64,000 bases of DNA from Pseudovibrio exalbescens DSM 16456 (GCF_000422785.1 NZ_AUGS01000002.1:454741-518740); one strand, 5' to 3'. Counted from the first letter of the stretch, positions 25,020-34,390 are shown. Notes: generated from the sequence alone by a model not told the origin. Translations and numbers: made by a program.

Positions 25020-25958
25020 CTACACCGTCCGTATTGGGTCCAGAAGGGGTATAGGCCTTAGGGTGCAGCCTGTTTGCTTGGCCAACGTTTTTGTAGCCTG
25101 CAGCACAGGGAACGTACCGGCCGCATGAACCGCGTCATATTCTGTGAGATCTGGAATCAGTTCTTGAAAATGAAGAGGTAGGTCGGCTGCATCACTATCG
25201 AATACTGCGATCTTCACGTTTCTTTTGTCGAGTAGGGAGAAGGCTGGTTGTAACTCGTTGCGTTCTGCCAGAGCCTGATCAACCAACACGATTTTGGGGC
25301 GCAAGGGTTGCCCGCGCGTTGCTGCCATTGCGAGTGCCCAAATCGCGCTTATCCCTTGCTCGTTGGCAATGAGGATCAGGCGTTCGTCCTCAAAGCGCAA
25401 GAAAGAGGTCCCAAAAGGCCCGAAGAGTTTGATTGCCTTGCCGTCCTTCAGCGGGTTACGCGGACGGTGAAGTCCATCAAACAGGGTTTCAGGCCATAAG
25501 TGAAACGTTATGGTGTTGAATTCGGGCGGGCGGGCCATCGAGAAACACGGGAACACCTGAACTTCAAAGCCCGACTTCCACTGCGCCTTGAAATATTGAC
25601 CTGTCATCCATGCGGGCGAACCTTGGAAACGGACATCAAACTCAATGAGATCCTCGCTCAAAGGCTCAAAGTGACAGACACGCCCGCGCCATTCCACGGG
25701 CTCGGCCTGGCCATCCCATTCGATATCGCAGTCTGATTGCGGCTTTGTCTGACATGCCAGAACCGTAGCTTTCAGCTCGGTCCCGGCGGCGTCGACGTTG
25801 CCGTTCATCACGCTGACGCGACAGGCCTCGCACAAACCGCTCTTGCAATCGTGCGGCACATGGATATTTGCGTCCAGAGCTGCATCAAGCAGGGTTTGTC
25901 CCGACGCAGCCCGACAGGCTTTGCCGTTGAGTTTCAAAAGATGAGCTGGCGCGGTCAT
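25020..25958 (-). CDS. 2Fe-2S ferredoxin / ferredoxin-NAD reductase-like protein
   Basis: A 312-residue flavo-iron-sulfur reductase. The N-terminal plant-type [2Fe-2S] domain has CKSGLCEACRV (C-x4-C-x2-C, about residues 38-48) and the fourth Cys in TVLACQT (about 69). An FAD-binding barrel region and an NAD-binding-like domain follow, but the usual RxYS FAD motif is seen only in altered form (CFSMARPPE) and the nucleotide motif is weak (LFGPFGTSFLR, LIANEQGISAIWA). Proteins of this layout feed electrons from NAD(P)H to oxygenases, but no oxygenase lies nearby. It may be a degenerate or specialised reductase. The partner is unknown. Confidence 0.75.
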   Translation of the reverse strand: MTAPAHLLKLNGKACRAASGQTLLDAALDANIHVPHDCKSGLCEACRVSVMNGNVDAAGTELKATVLACQTKPQSDCDIEWDGQAEPVEWRGRVCHFEPLSEDLIEFDVRFQGSPAWMTGQYFKAQWKSGFEVQVFPCFSMARPPEFNTITFHLWPETLFDGLHRPRNPLKDGKAIKLFGPFGTSFLRFEDERLILIANEQGISAIWALAMAATRGQPLRPKIVLVDQALAERNELQPAFSLLDKRNVKIAVFDSDAADLPLHFQELIPDLTEYDAVHAAGTFPVLQATKTLAKQTGCTLRPIPLLDPIRTV

Positions 25959-26022
25959 TTAAAAACCCCGAGGTGGGTCGAGAGACACCGATACAAGAGC
26001 AAACAGGGGTTCTATATCACAG

Positions 26023-26052
26023 CGCGCCACGGCGAAAAACACCGTTGGCGCG
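26023..26052. other. Intercistronic hairpin
   Basis: A stem CGCGCCA/TGGCGCG (26023-26029 with 26046-26052), extended inward by CGG/CCG, lies between the TPR-methyltransferase stop and the ferredoxin-like start. The T-run is on the plus strand, where no gene needs it. Role uncertain. Confidence 0.3.
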
Positions 26053-26083
26053 ATCTGTGTGTTTTTAGTCAAATGCGATCTAT

Positions 26084-26899
26084 TCAGCTCTGTTTCCGGG
26101 CAAGGTACAAATGGCCGGGCACCGGTTGACCTTGTTCATATCGAACTATGATTGGGTTGCTTTCAAGGCAGGTGAATCCATTGGCCTCAAGGAGAGCGGT
26201 TACATACTCTTTCCGATGCGCAAAACGCTGGAACTGGCCGACCCGAAATGACGCGGAGCCGAACGTATCATCAGGTTGTGTCTCACTGGAAAACGCCAGG
26301 ATTCCGTCAGCGGCACAATGCCGTGCCAGTCCGGCAAAGAAAGCTTCAAGGTCGCCCATGTAGGGCAGGACGTCAGTGGCGACAATCAGATCCCATTGCG
26401 GTGCGTCGATTGCGCTAAGGAAGTGAACGAGTTCGCTGACATAAAGCGCATCATAGACTTCTTTTTCATCTGCGATCTCAACCATGCCCTCGGAGATGTC
26501 GACGCCTGTCCTGTCTTCGGTCACGTCTTCCAGGGCTTCGCCGGTGAGGCCTGTTCCACATCCCAAATCCAGCAGACGGGCATAGGGACCTGGGGCGATC
26601 TCATCCAGACGAGCACGAACTTGAAGAGGCACGGAGTAGCCCAATTGGTCAACAAGCACGGAGTCAAACACCTCCGCATGTTGATCGAACAGCGTACTTA
26701 CATATGCATCAGGGGCCTTTGGTGGCGTCGATCCTCGTCCCATGCTGGCCAGACGGACAGCCGCGCCACCATGATCAGCCGGATCCAGTCGAAGCACTTC
26801 CGCATACGCCTCGGCCGCCTCGTCAAGTTTACCTGCCTTTTCAAGATCAAGGGCGCGGTTATAGGCCTCGGCGAGGGCGTCATCATCAATACTGCTCAT
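26084..26899 (-). CDS. TPR-containing class I SAM methyltransferase (COG4976-like)
   Basis: A 271-residue cytoplasmic protein. One TPR unit occupies about residues 8-41 (AYNRALDLEKAGKLDEAAEA). A methyltransferase domain follows with motif I LLDLGCGTGLTGEAL (about 108-122), GVDISEGMVEIA and the motif IV-like DLIVATDVLPYMGDL. This matches the group described as predicted methyltransferases containing a TPR repeat. Substrate unknown. The gene lies between the exported protein and the ferredoxin-like gene, all on the minus strand but with gaps above 100 bases, so it is not clearly in an operon. Confidence 0.82.
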   Translation of the reverse strand: MSSIDDDALAEAYNRALDLEKAGKLDEAAEAYAEVLRLDPADHGGAAVRLASMGRGSTPPKAPDAYVSTLFDQHAEVFDSVLVDQLGYSVPLQVRARLDEIAPGPYARLLDLGCGTGLTGEALEDVTEDRTGVDISEGMVEIADEKEVYDALYVSELVHFLSAIDAPQWDLIVATDVLPYMGDLEAFFAGLARHCAADGILAFSSETQPDDTFGSASFRVGQFQRFAHRKEYVTALLEANGFTCLESNPIIVRYEQGQPVPGHLYLARKQS

Positions 26900-27042
26900 T
26901 AGATCGGATCCGTGCCAGTGGTTGTAATGTCACCGGCTATAGGGGATAGCTGTCTCGAATGCAAACGGCGGCTGGGTTTGTGTATGGGCGCGCCGCCGCG
27001 CCGAATGGGTCTTTAGCGTGTCAGATCGTTCTGATGCGGCTT

Positions 27043-27552
27043 TTACTGGCCGCGCAACGCATTTTGCCGAATGAGGATGAAACGCCCGACAACCGCATGT
27101 GGTCCGTCTTCCGCATAGATTATTTCAAGGGTGTCGGTGTTCAAGAAGCGACCGCTCAGGTAACCACCATCAGGATGTTGAACCAGATGGAGGGTCTCTC
27201 CATCATAGCCAAGGGTGCCGATCATTGGTTGATACGCACGGTGGGTCTCCGATGCGCCATCATGTCCCGGCCCTTTTTCCGGATCATTGTCCCAGTGCAC
27301 AACGCCTTCCACAAGCGGTCCATTCTGGCTCTCGAATTCAAGCGAGAAGCGGCCTGTGTGCTCAGAGGTCGTGTCACGGTGCCAGTATATTGCGTCGTGC
27401 TTTACGGCGGTCCATAGCCCAAGAACGTTCGGAATCGGAGGGGCGCGATTGGTTCGTACAGATGTGATTTCCGAAGCGTCTGCCAAACCGGCGCTGGTCA
27501 GACAAAGCATCCCGAACAATGCACCAATGAAAATTTGCCAGAATCGACGCAT
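27043..27552 (-). CDS. Exported protein of unknown function
   Basis: A protein of about 169 residues starting at an ATG (MRRFWQIFIGALFGML) behind a GGAGG ribosome site; an in-frame upstream ATG at 27591 is less likely. The signal peptide ends near GLADASE. The mature part is mostly beta-strand, with LGLWTAVKHDAIYWHRDT and a symmetrical second half TDTLEIIYAEDGPHAVVGRF, suggesting a small lipocalin-like or beta-barrel fold. I do not recognise a named family. Confidence 0.65.
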   Translation of the reverse strand: MRRFWQIFIGALFGMLCLTSAGLADASEITSVRTNRAPPIPNVLGLWTAVKHDAIYWHRDTTSEHTGRFSLEFESQNGPLVEGVVHWDNDPEKGPGHDGASETHRAYQPMIGTLGYDGETLHLVQHPDGGYLSGRFLNTDTLEIIYAEDGPHAVVGRFILIRQNALRGQ

Positions 27553-27650
27553 GCAGCCTCCGCTCTCGACGGTTAGGCTACCGATTGGCAAAGGTCTGAC
27601 TATCCCAGCCGATGGAGGGCTAAATTCAGACTAGTCGATTATCTGGGGCA

Positions 27651-27681
27651 AAAAAGAGAACGCGGCGTGAAGACGCCGCGT
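27651..27681 (-). terminator. Rho-independent terminator of the dctPQM-pyrKD-pyrC-pyrE operon
   Basis: A perfect 9-bp stem (ACGCGGCGT at 27660-27668, ACGCCGCGT at 27673-27681) with a 4-base loop is followed on the minus strand by TCTCTTTTTT. It lies 25 bases after the pyrE stop and closes the operon. Confidence 0.92.
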
Positions 27682-27706
27682 CAAAGCAGGATCACAATCC
27701 GTGAGA

Positions 27707-28402
27707 TCAGATTGAAATTTCCGTCACGCCGCCATGGTTGCCTGACCATTCCAGCGGGTTGGTGAGAAAGCTCTCAACTTCCTTCAAGGTTGCTGTGTCG
27801 AAGTAGTTGTTCTTCTGGCAAACGCGCAACACATCCCACCATGTGCACAAGTAGTGCAGGTTGAGGCCGTGATCGGCCAGCTTTACCTTGGTCTCCGGGA
27901 AGATATCGTAGTAGAAAACGACGAGAGTATCGGTGACTTCTGCACCTGCACGGCGCAGTGCTTCACAGAACTTGATCTTCGAGCCGCCATCGGTTGTGAG
28001 ATCTTCCACCAACAGGATGTGGCTGCCCTCTTCAACATGGCCTTCGATCTGTGCGTCACGTCCAAAGCCTTTCGGCTTCTTGCGGACATACTGCATCGGC
28101 GCATTCATCTTGTCTGCAATCCATGCAGCAAATGGAATGCCGGCAGTTTCGCCGCCTGCAACGGCGTCAAACTGCTCAAACCCCACATTGCGCAGGATTG
28201 TAGCGGTGGCGAAGTCCATCAGTGTGTTGCGGATACGCGGATAGGAAATCAGCTTCCGGCAGTCGATATAAACCGGGCTGGCCAGACCAGAGGTGAAGGT
28301 ATAAGGCTCCTCCGGGCGAAAATGGACGGCTTTGATTTCCATCAGCATTTTCGCGGTGATTTCCGCCATCAGTTCAGGCTCTGGGAAAGAATTGGAAAAC
28401 AT
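27707..28402 (-). CDS. pyrE: Orotate phosphoribosyltransferase
   Basis: A 231-residue OPRTase that joins orotate and PRPP to form orotidine 5'-phosphate. The PRPP-binding motif is [12 protein letters not shown] (about residues 130-141), and the [16 protein letters not shown] and [10 protein letters not shown] segments fit the family. It is the last gene of the operon, 36 bases after pyrC, and is followed by a strong terminator. In this context it can act in de novo synthesis or salvage imported orotate to UMP. No pyrF is nearby. Confidence 0.95.
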   Translation of the reverse strand: MFSNSFPEPELMAEITAKMLMEIKAVHFRPEEPYTFTSGLASPVYIDCRKLISYPRIRNTLMDFATATILRNVGFEQFDAVAGGETAGIPFAAWIADKMNAPMQYVRKKPKGFGRDAQIEGHVEEGSHILLVEDLTTDGGSKIKFCEALRRAGAEVTDTLVVFYYDIFPETKVKLADHGLNLHYLCTWWDVLRVCQKNNYFDTATLKEVESFLTNPLEWSGNHGGVTEISI

Positions 28403-28438
28403 GAGGCTTCCTCTAGTCAGCAGTTCTGGCCAGAGTGC

Positions 28439-29494
28439 CTATCTTGATTTTTCGACTTTCCAGAAAAGTTCAAACCCGGGATCAAAAACAGTTACCGGGC
28501 CGTCCTCACTCCAGATTTGCCGCGGAAAACTGATAGGCGCATTGCTCTTGACCAGGTCAATTGTGTTATCGTTTGGAGCCATGCCATAAAAGGCGGGCCC
28601 ATTCAAGGAGGTGAACGCTTCAAGTTTGTTCAAGGCTCCTTCTTCAGCGAAAACATGTGCCAGACAACTCATCGTATTGATAGCCGTAAAAATGCCTGCA
28701 CAGCCGCATGCACAGATTTTATTCGCCTCCGTATGGGGCGCGCTGTCCGTACCCAAGAAGAAGCGCGGGTTACCGGACACTGCAGCTTTGCGCAGCGCCA
28801 GCCGGTGTTCCTCTCGTTTGGCAACAGGCAGGCAATAAAAGTCCGGCTTGATGCCTCCCACAAGAATATGATTCCGGTTGATGATGAGATGGTGTGTTGT
28901 GATGGTGGCTGCGAGTGTGTCATCCCCCGCTTCCGCGTAGGCCACACCTTCCTTTGTGGTGATATGCTCCATCACGACCTTGAGGCCGGGGATGCGCCTA
29001 CGAATGGGATCTAGAACCCGGTCAATGAAGACCGCCTCCCGATCGAAGATGTCCACATCATGATCGGTGACTTCACCGTGCACCAGCAATGGCATGCCCA
29101 ATTCGGCCATGCGCTCAAGAACGGGGATGATCTTCTCGATATCGCGAACGCCGCTTTGGGAATTTGTTGTGGCACCTGCCGGATAGAGCTTCACGGCCGA
29201 TACCAAGCCCGATGAAAACGCAGTGGTCAGATCCTCGGTGTCCGTGTCCTCGGTTAGATACAAGGTCATCAACGGTGTGAAGTTATGGCCATCTGGCAGG
29301 GCGGCCATAATGCGCTCCCGATAGGCAGACGCATCTGCGGCTGTCACCACCGGGGGCACGAGATTAGGCATTACGATTGCCCGCGCAAAGGTCTCGCTGG
29401 TGTGAGGAAGAACGGCCGTCAGCATGTTGCCATCGCGAAGGTGGAGGTGCCAGTCATCTGGCTGTCGAATGGTCAGTCTGCTGATCTCGGTCAT
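28439..29494 (-). CDS. pyrC: Dihydroorotase (E. coli PyrC type)
   Basis: A 351-residue class II dihydroorotase, the usual length for the E. coli type. Metal ligands are visible in [10 protein letters not shown] (HxH, residues 13-22), the carboxylated Lys in [11 protein letters not shown] (about 101), [19 protein letters not shown] and the catalytic Asp in FLGTDSAPH. It interconverts N-carbamoyl-L-aspartate and dihydroorotate, and the reaction is reversible. It starts one base after the stop of the M20 hydrolase, so translation is coupled. Sitting between a carbamoyl-hydrolase and a class 1B dihydroorotate dehydrogenase, it could run in the degradative direction. Confidence 0.95.
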   Translation of the reverse strand: MTEISRLTIRQPDDWHLHLRDGNMLTAVLPHTSETFARAIVMPNLVPPVVTAADASAYRERIMAALPDGHNFTPLMTLYLTEDTDTEDLTTAFSSGLVSAVKLYPAGATTNSQSGVRDIEKIIPVLERMAELGMPLLVHGEVTDHDVDIFDREAVFIDRVLDPIRRRIPGLKVVMEHITTKEGVAYAEAGDDTLAATITTHHLIINRNHILVGGIKPDFYCLPVAKREEHRLALRKAAVSGNPRFFLGTDSAPHTEANKICACGCAGIFTAINTMSCLAHVFAEEGALNKLEAFTSLNGPAFYGMAPNDNTIDLVKSNAPISFPRQIWSEDGPVTVFDPGFELFWKVEKSR

Positions 29495-29495
29495 C

Positions 29496-30767
29496 CTAAT
29501 TCTCCATCAGGTAGCTGTAGAATATCTCTGTACCGACCATAAAATCGGAAATCTCCATCGCTTCAAGTGGATTGTGCGAGCCATTCCGGTTGCGAACGAA
29601 AACCATCCCGGTTGAAATGCCTGCATTGGCGAAAACCGCTGCGTCATGCCCCGCGCCACTGGCCATCTGGAATGGATCATATCCCAGATCGCCCATCGCG
29701 GACGACAGCCCGGCGACAATGCGGGAATCACACAGCGCAGGCTCTACACAATGCTCATCATCCAGAACGAACCGGACCCCGCGATCTTCCTCGATGGTCG
29801 TCATTTCCTGCGCCAGCATCTCACGCATGCCTTGCAAAACGGCCTTGCTTTGGCTGCGTACGTCGAGCGAGAAGCTGACCTCATCCGGAATGCGTGTCAT
29901 GGCATGGCGTTCGGGGTCTGTGCCCACAATACCGCTGGTCAAAACAAGATCGTTCCCTTTTTGCAGCAACGTAAGCCAGCTGTCATCCAGTCGCGTGAGA
30001 AGATCTGCAAGGGCAAAAACAGGATCATGTCGGTATGCCCTTGGAACCGCACCGGAGTGTCCTGCCTCACCGATGCACCGGATGTTGCGGTGTCGGAAAT
30101 TACCTCGAATGCCTGTTACGATTCCGGCTGGCAGCTTTTTCTCGATCAGCAGCGGACCCTGCTCGATGTGCAGTTCCAGATACTCCAATACTGATGATGG
30201 AGATAGGAGTGGTTCGCCTTGTTCAATTGGTTCCAGAACAATGCCCATATCGTGCATGTGCTCTGCGAGAGTGCGCTTGTCGCCCTTGTGGCGTGCATTC
30301 AACTCTTCAGCGTTCAAGCGCCCCAAGAGCGCCTTTGAGCCTATGTAGCAGGGCCCGAACCAAGCGCTTTCCTCACCGCGCAATGCGATCACTTTCACAG
30401 GGCGCTTGAAACGAACGCCAGTTTCCTTTGCCTTGAGCAAGCAAAGAAGGCCTGCGAGGATGCCGGCCAGCCCGTCAAAGTTGCCACCTTGCGGCACACT
30501 GTCAATGTGTGAACCGATCAGAACGAACTGAGTGGCCTTCGCGTCTTCTCGCAGCGAAAATACCGCGTTCTCTGCTGCGTCGTACTCTACATGCAGGCCG
30601 CGTCCTTCTGCGAATTCCTCAAGGTACTTCAGAGAACTGGTTTCCATGTCGGAATAAGCCGGACGGCTCACGCCCTCCACATCCCGAGTCTCCCGTCTGA
30701 AGTGATCAAACAGCTTGCGGGCGAGCTTTTCGTCCGGCTCGCTGAAGCGTCGATTGGTCGGAGTCAT
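29496..30767 (-). CDS. M20 N-carbamoyl-L-amino acid hydrolase (candidate ureidosuccinase)
   Basis: A 423-residue Zn-dependent amidohydrolase of the AllC/HyuC/beta-ureidopropionase branch of M20. Metal-site segments are visible: [19 protein letters not shown] (about residues 82-100), [10 protein letters not shown] with the catalytic Glu pair, [10 protein letters not shown], and [11 protein letters not shown] near the C-terminus. Family members hydrolyse N-carbamoyl or ureido compounds to amine, ammonia and carbon dioxide. It lies between pyrD (4-base ATGA overlap) and pyrC (1-base gap). The N-carbamoyl compound made by these neighbours is N-carbamoyl-L-aspartate, so I infer a ureidosuccinase yielding aspartate. 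Allantoate amidohydrolase is the main alternative, but no purine-degradation gene is nearby. Confidence 0.85.
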   Translation of the reverse strand: MTPTNRRFSEPDEKLARKLFDHFRRETRDVEGVSRPAYSDMETSSLKYLEEFAEGRGLHVEYDAAENAVFSLREDAKATQFVLIGSHIDSVPQGGNFDGLAGILAGLLCLLKAKETGVRFKRPVKVIALRGEESAWFGPCYIGSKALLGRLNAEELNARHKGDKRTLAEHMHDMGIVLEPIEQGEPLLSPSSVLEYLELHIEQGPLLIEKKLPAGIVTGIRGNFRHRNIRCIGEAGHSGAVPRAYRHDPVFALADLLTRLDDSWLTLLQKGNDLVLTSGIVGTDPERHAMTRIPDEVSFSLDVRSQSKAVLQGMREMLAQEMTTIEEDRGVRFVLDDEHCVEPALCDSRIVAGLSSAMGDLGYDPFQMASGAGHDAAVFANAGISTGMVFVRNRNGSHNPLEAMEISDFMVGTEIFYSYLMEN

Positions 30768-31705
30768 GAAGTTGCCTCCAGAAACTGACTATCTGCTGCC
30801 TCACCATCTCGAACGGAACCGATGATTGAGGACAGATCAGCCAGTCCTTCCTCTTCCATGTATGTGGTCAGTTGGTCTACCAGCGCCGTCATGGCGGTGG
30901 GATTGATGAACGTTGCAGTGCCAACTTGCACGGCGCTGGCGCCTGCGATCAAATACTCCAACACATCATTCAGTGTCGTGATTCCACCACAGCCAATTAC
31001 GGGAATGTTGGCAGCCTTGGCGCATTGGTAGGTCATGCGCAGGGTAATTGGTTTGAGGGCAGGGCCGGAAAGCCCGCCCATAAGGTTACCCAGCTTGGGT
31101 TTGCGGGTGCGCACATCAATGGCCATGGAGAGCAAGGTGTTGGCCACCACTAGTGCGTCTGCTCCTCCATGCTCCGCTGCCTGTGCAACCTCAATGATTT
31201 CGCCGGTGTTGGGCGTAAGTTTGGCCCACAAGGGTAAGTCTGTCGCCCCGCGCAGCTTCTCCATCACGGATAGTGTTGTGGAGGGGCGCATGGCGAACGC
31301 CTTCCCATCTTCCTCGATGTTCGGGCAGGAAATATTCACCTCAATGGCGGAAACACCGGGGACACTTACTTGTTCGCACAACTCGGCAAACTCGTCGGCC
31401 GTGCCAGCCGAAATCGATGCAACGAATGGCGTGTCGTATTCATGAAAGAATGGCACGGTGTTTTGAAGGAAGTAGTCAACGCCCTTGCTCGGAATGCCAA
31501 TTGAATTGAGCATGGATCCCCGCACTTCGCAAACGCGTGGTGTCGGGTTGCCGCTTCGCAACTCGCGGGTAATGGTTTTTGCAACCAGAGCTCCGAGACG
31601 GTTCAGGTCCAGCACATCAGAAAGGTCTTCAGAGAATGTGCCAGATGCGGGCATGATCGGGTTTTTGAGTGTCAAACTGCCTACGGATACGGAAAGGTCT
31701 ACCAT
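30764..31705 (-). CDS. pyrD: Dihydroorotate dehydrogenase, class 1B catalytic subunit
   Basis: A 313-residue FMN enzyme. The active-site base is a Cys in VNISCPNIEE (Cys127), diagnostic of class 1; class 2 enzymes use Ser and carry an N-terminal membrane helix, which is absent. IMPASGTF, VAKTITRELRSGNPTPR and PVIGCGGITT are FMN-binding segments. The adjacent pyrK makes this the NAD-linked heterotetrameric 1B form. Most Alphaproteobacteria I know use the quinone-linked class 2 enzyme for synthesis, so a 1B enzyme here suggests a separate, possibly reductive (orotate to dihydroorotate) role. It overlaps pyrK by 7 bases and the M20 hydrolase by 4. Confidence 0.94.
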   Translation of the reverse strand: MVDLSVSVGSLTLKNPIMPASGTFSEDLSDVLDLNRLGALVAKTITRELRSGNPTPRVCEVRGSMLNSIGIPSKGVDYFLQNTVPFFHEYDTPFVASISAGTADEFAELCEQVSVPGVSAIEVNISCPNIEEDGKAFAMRPSTTLSVMEKLRGATDLPLWAKLTPNTGEIIEVAQAAEHGGADALVVANTLLSMAIDVRTRKPKLGNLMGGLSGPALKPITLRMTYQCAKAANIPVIGCGGITTLNDVLEYLIAGASAVQVGTATFINPTAMTALVDQLTTYMEEEGLADLSSIIGSVRDGEAADSQFLEATS

Positions 31706-32544
31706 CCCATTGCCTCCTGAAGGTCAAATACGGGGCCTTCCTTGCACACGCGCAGCTGAACGATGTCGTCCCCTTTGCGGAAAGGGCGAACGCAACACTG
31801 GCACATGCCCAGACCGCATGCCATTTGTTGTTCCAACGCGATTTCACCGGGGATGTTGTGCTTTTTACCCAGTTCCTGCAAAAGCTTGAGCAGTCGGTTG
31901 GAGCCGCAGGTGTAAAACGCATCCACGCCTTCTTCGGCGATACGAGCCTCGATCAGGCGGCGGAGATTGTCGACGGAAGACGAGCCGTCCTCATCCGTTA
32001 CACTGATGACTTCCGTACCCAAGCGGCGAAAGTGTTCGGTAGACAAAAGCGCCGCTTCTGAACGGGCACTGCAAATGGCGGTCAGCTTGCGCCCAAGCCG
32101 GGCTGCTTCCTGTGCCAATGGGGCTAGTGTTGCAAGGCCGACGCCGCGCGCCACTAATAGCAAGTTGTTCCAATCTGGCTTGATGGAATAACCGACGCCG
32201 AGGGGGCCCAGGACGTTGAAGCTGTCGCCTGGTGTCAACGTCGCCATGGCTTTGGTGCCTTCTCCCTCCACCTTGTACAAGAAAGCCAGCTCTCCGACTT
32301 CTTCGTCAAAGCTGTAGATGCTCATCGGCCGGCGCAGATAGGGCTGGTGCTGATCGGTCACGGGGCAAAGCAGATGGAAGAACTGGCCGGGTTGGCACTT
32401 GAGAATATGGCGGGGCGCGTCGAGAACCAGCAGGCGATAGGCGTCGTTGGCCAAGTCATTGGACTTGACGGTGCATACTGCCTCAAATGCCTTTGGGCCG
32501 GCCTCGGTGGAATCCGAAGCCGGTGAATGAACCTGACCTGTCAT
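31699..32544 (-). CDS. pyrK: Dihydroorotate dehydrogenase class 1B electron-transfer subunit
   Basis: A 281-residue FAD/[2Fe-2S] subunit that links PyrD to NAD(H). The FAD-binding motif RRPMSIYSF lies at about residues 71-79. A nucleotide-binding region follows (LLLVARGVGLATLAPLAQEA). The C-terminal iron-sulfur motif is C-x4-C-x2-C-x15-C: Cys243, Cys248, Cys251, Cys267, in CGLGMCQCCV and RVCKEGPVFD. Layout and length match PyrK. It begins 9 bases after the TRAP permease dctM, tying transport to pyrimidine-ring chemistry in one transcript. Confidence 0.93.
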   Translation of the reverse strand: MTGQVHSPASDSTEAGPKAFEAVCTVKSNDLANDAYRLLVLDAPRHILKCQPGQFFHLLCPVTDQHQPYLRRPMSIYSFDEEVGELAFLYKVEGEGTKAMATLTPGDSFNVLGPLGVGYSIKPDWNNLLLVARGVGLATLAPLAQEAARLGRKLTAICSARSEAALLSTEHFRRLGTEVISVTDEDGSSSVDNLRRLIEARIAEEGVDAFYTCGSNRLLKLLQELGKKHNIPGEIALEQQMACGLGMCQCCVRPFRKGDDIVQLRVCKEGPVFDLQEAMGW

Positions 32545-32553
32545 TGTTAAGTC

Positions 32554-33834
32554 CTATCCGAATATGAGGCGTGGAATGAATAAGGAGATATCCGGAACGT
32601 AGGTCACAATCCCCAGTACAACGAGGTTGGTGACCACAAACGGCCAGACACCGCTGATAATCGTCGCCACGGGCTTGTGGAGCGTGGAAGAGGCGACAAA
32701 TATATCCAGTCCAAACGGCGGTGTTATCATGCCCAGACTTATGTTCAGCGTCACGATCATACCGAAGTGAATTGGATCAATACCGAGGCTGAGGGCGACT
32801 GGATACAACGGCGGGACCAGCAAGATCAGCGCGGAGTTCGGATCAATGAACATGCCTGCGATGAGAAAGCACAGGTTGATGATCATGAGAAACATGATCG
32901 GCCCTGCGTTGATATCAGCGAGAAAACCCGTGATGAACGCGGGCACTTGAGCCAATGTCACAAAGAAGGCCAGCACACCGCCGAAAGCCAGCAGGATGAA
33001 AATGACCGAGGTTTGGATCGCACTTTGTTCTGTGAGGTGAAACAGATCCTTGATGGTCAGGTGTCGATAGACAACCATCTCGACGAAAATCGCATAAACA
33101 ACACTGGTAACCGCGGCTTCGGTCGGAGTGACATAGCCGGAATAAATCCCACCAAGAATGATCACGGGCATGCCAAGGGCCCAGCCGGCGCGCTTCAAGC
33201 TGGTCCACCGTTCTGCCCAGGTCGTGCGTTCATATGTCTTGATCGGCGAACGATGGGCTTGCCACATGACCATGACCGCAAAGGCGAGGCCGAGTAGCAG
33301 GCCAATAGCCAAGCCCCCTGCAAACAATTGCGCGACTGAGGTTCCCGTCATCCAGCCATAAATGATCATGGTAATGGACGGTGGGATCAGCAGTGCTGTC
33401 TCGGCGCTGGAAACAATGAGTCCAGTGCTGAATTTGTCGGAAAAGCCGGTTTCACGCAGACGCGGGTAAACCATGCGTCCCATGGCAGCCACCGTCGCCG
33501 GGGCCGAGCCGGACACTGAGCCAAACAGCATGGAAGCACCGATGGTCGTGTGGCCCATGCCGCCACGGGTATGGCCTACCAGTGTCTGAATAAAATCCGT
33601 GAGGCGTCGCGCAATCTGACCTGCGCCCATCAACTGGGCTGCAAAGATGAAGAATGGAATGGCGAGCAACGTGGTGTGGTTGATGCCACCAACAAGCTTT
33701 TGAACGAAAACGGCCTCGGGGATGTGGCCGTAGAACATCTCCTTAACCGCCAGAGTTGGCAGGCCAAGAACAAGCAGCATTTCAAAGCCGAGAACAAGCA
33801 GAACGGCGGCGAGAACGATGGGGATGAAAATCAT
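32554..33834 (-). CDS. dctM: TRAP transporter large permease subunit DctM
   Basis: A 426-residue membrane protein with about twelve hydrophobic segments. MIFIPIVLAAVLLVLGFEML at the start, GSVSGSAPATVAAMGRMVYP, SSAETALLIPPSITMIIYGW and LNISLGMITPPFGLDIFVAS are standard DctM segments. I choose the ATG at 33834, which overlaps the dctQ stop as TAATG; a much longer upstream frame exists but covers dctQ. With DctQ it forms the sodium-driven permease. It is followed after 9 bases by pyrK. Confidence 0.95.
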   Translation of the reverse strand: MIFIPIVLAAVLLVLGFEMLLVLGLPTLAVKEMFYGHIPEAVFVQKLVGGINHTTLLAIPFFIFAAQLMGAGQIARRLTDFIQTLVGHTRGGMGHTTIGASMLFGSVSGSAPATVAAMGRMVYPRLRETGFSDKFSTGLIVSSAETALLIPPSITMIIYGWMTGTSVAQLFAGGLAIGLLLGLAFAVMVMWQAHRSPIKTYERTTWAERWTSLKRAGWALGMPVIILGGIYSGYVTPTEAAVTSVVYAIFVEMVVYRHLTIKDLFHLTEQSAIQTSVIFILLAFGGVLAFFVTLAQVPAFITGFLADINAGPIMFLMIINLCFLIAGMFIDPNSALILLVPPLYPVALSLGIDPIHFGMIVTLNISLGMITPPFGLDIFVASSTLHKPVATIISGVWPFVVTNLVVLGIVTYVPDISLFIPRLIFG

Positions 33835-34346
33835 TACAGGGACTCGCTTTCTTCTGCCGAAGGTGCATTGGCGAAGCGATCTATGACGCCGAACAGGTTC
33901 AAGGCATACCGCAGTCCAAGAAGAGAAAAACCGATTACAGGGGCGAGATAAATCCACCCCATTGGCAAGTCGAGGGTAGGACTCTTCTGACCTGTGCCAA
34001 GGACGAAAATCATGAGACGATAACCGAGCAAGGCAACGTAAAAGGAGATCAGAACTCCGCATGCATCGACGGCTCTGATAAGCCATTTGCGCTTTGCTTC
34101 AGGCAGTTTGTTGCGAATTGTGTCGATGCTGACATGACGGCCGCGCTCCAAAGCCAAACCCAGCCCGCAGAAAACGAGAAACAGGTTAAGCAGGCGCACA
34201 GCTTCTTCAATCCATGCGAAATGGGCTGTGTACGAGCTGGCAAGCTCACGAACCAGTACGTTGGAAAAGAACAGGAAAACCATCACGAGAAACAGCGTGA
34301 CGATGGTTGTTCGTTCCGCCAGGCGGAGCAGGTTGAGCGCTTTCAC
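33834..34346 (-). CDS. dctQ: TRAP transporter small permease subunit DctQ
   Basis: A 170-residue membrane protein with four hydrophobic segments, as usual for DctQ. FAWIEEAVRLLNLFLVFCGL and LALERGRHVSIDTIRNKLP contain the typical family positions. It overlaps dctM by one base and follows dctP by 90 bases, a gap containing a hairpin. Confidence 0.92.
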   Translation of the reverse strand: MKALNLLRLAERTTIVTLFLVMVFLFFSNVLVRELASSYTAHFAWIEEAVRLLNLFLVFCGLGLALERGRHVSIDTIRNKLPEAKRKWLIRAVDACGVLISFYVALLGYRLMIFVLGTGQKSPTLDLPMGWIYLAPVIGFSLLGLRYALNLFGVIDRFANAPSAEESESL

Positions 34347-34390
34347 GATCTATCTCCTGGACAAGTCGAGGCTGACTTGAAAAGCAAGAA

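Noticed and set aside
33835..34086. In-frame N-terminal extension of dctM
   Set aside because: It would overlap dctQ by about 250 bases, and the residues are Arg/Ser/Cys-rich and unlike DctM; the TAATG start fits the family.
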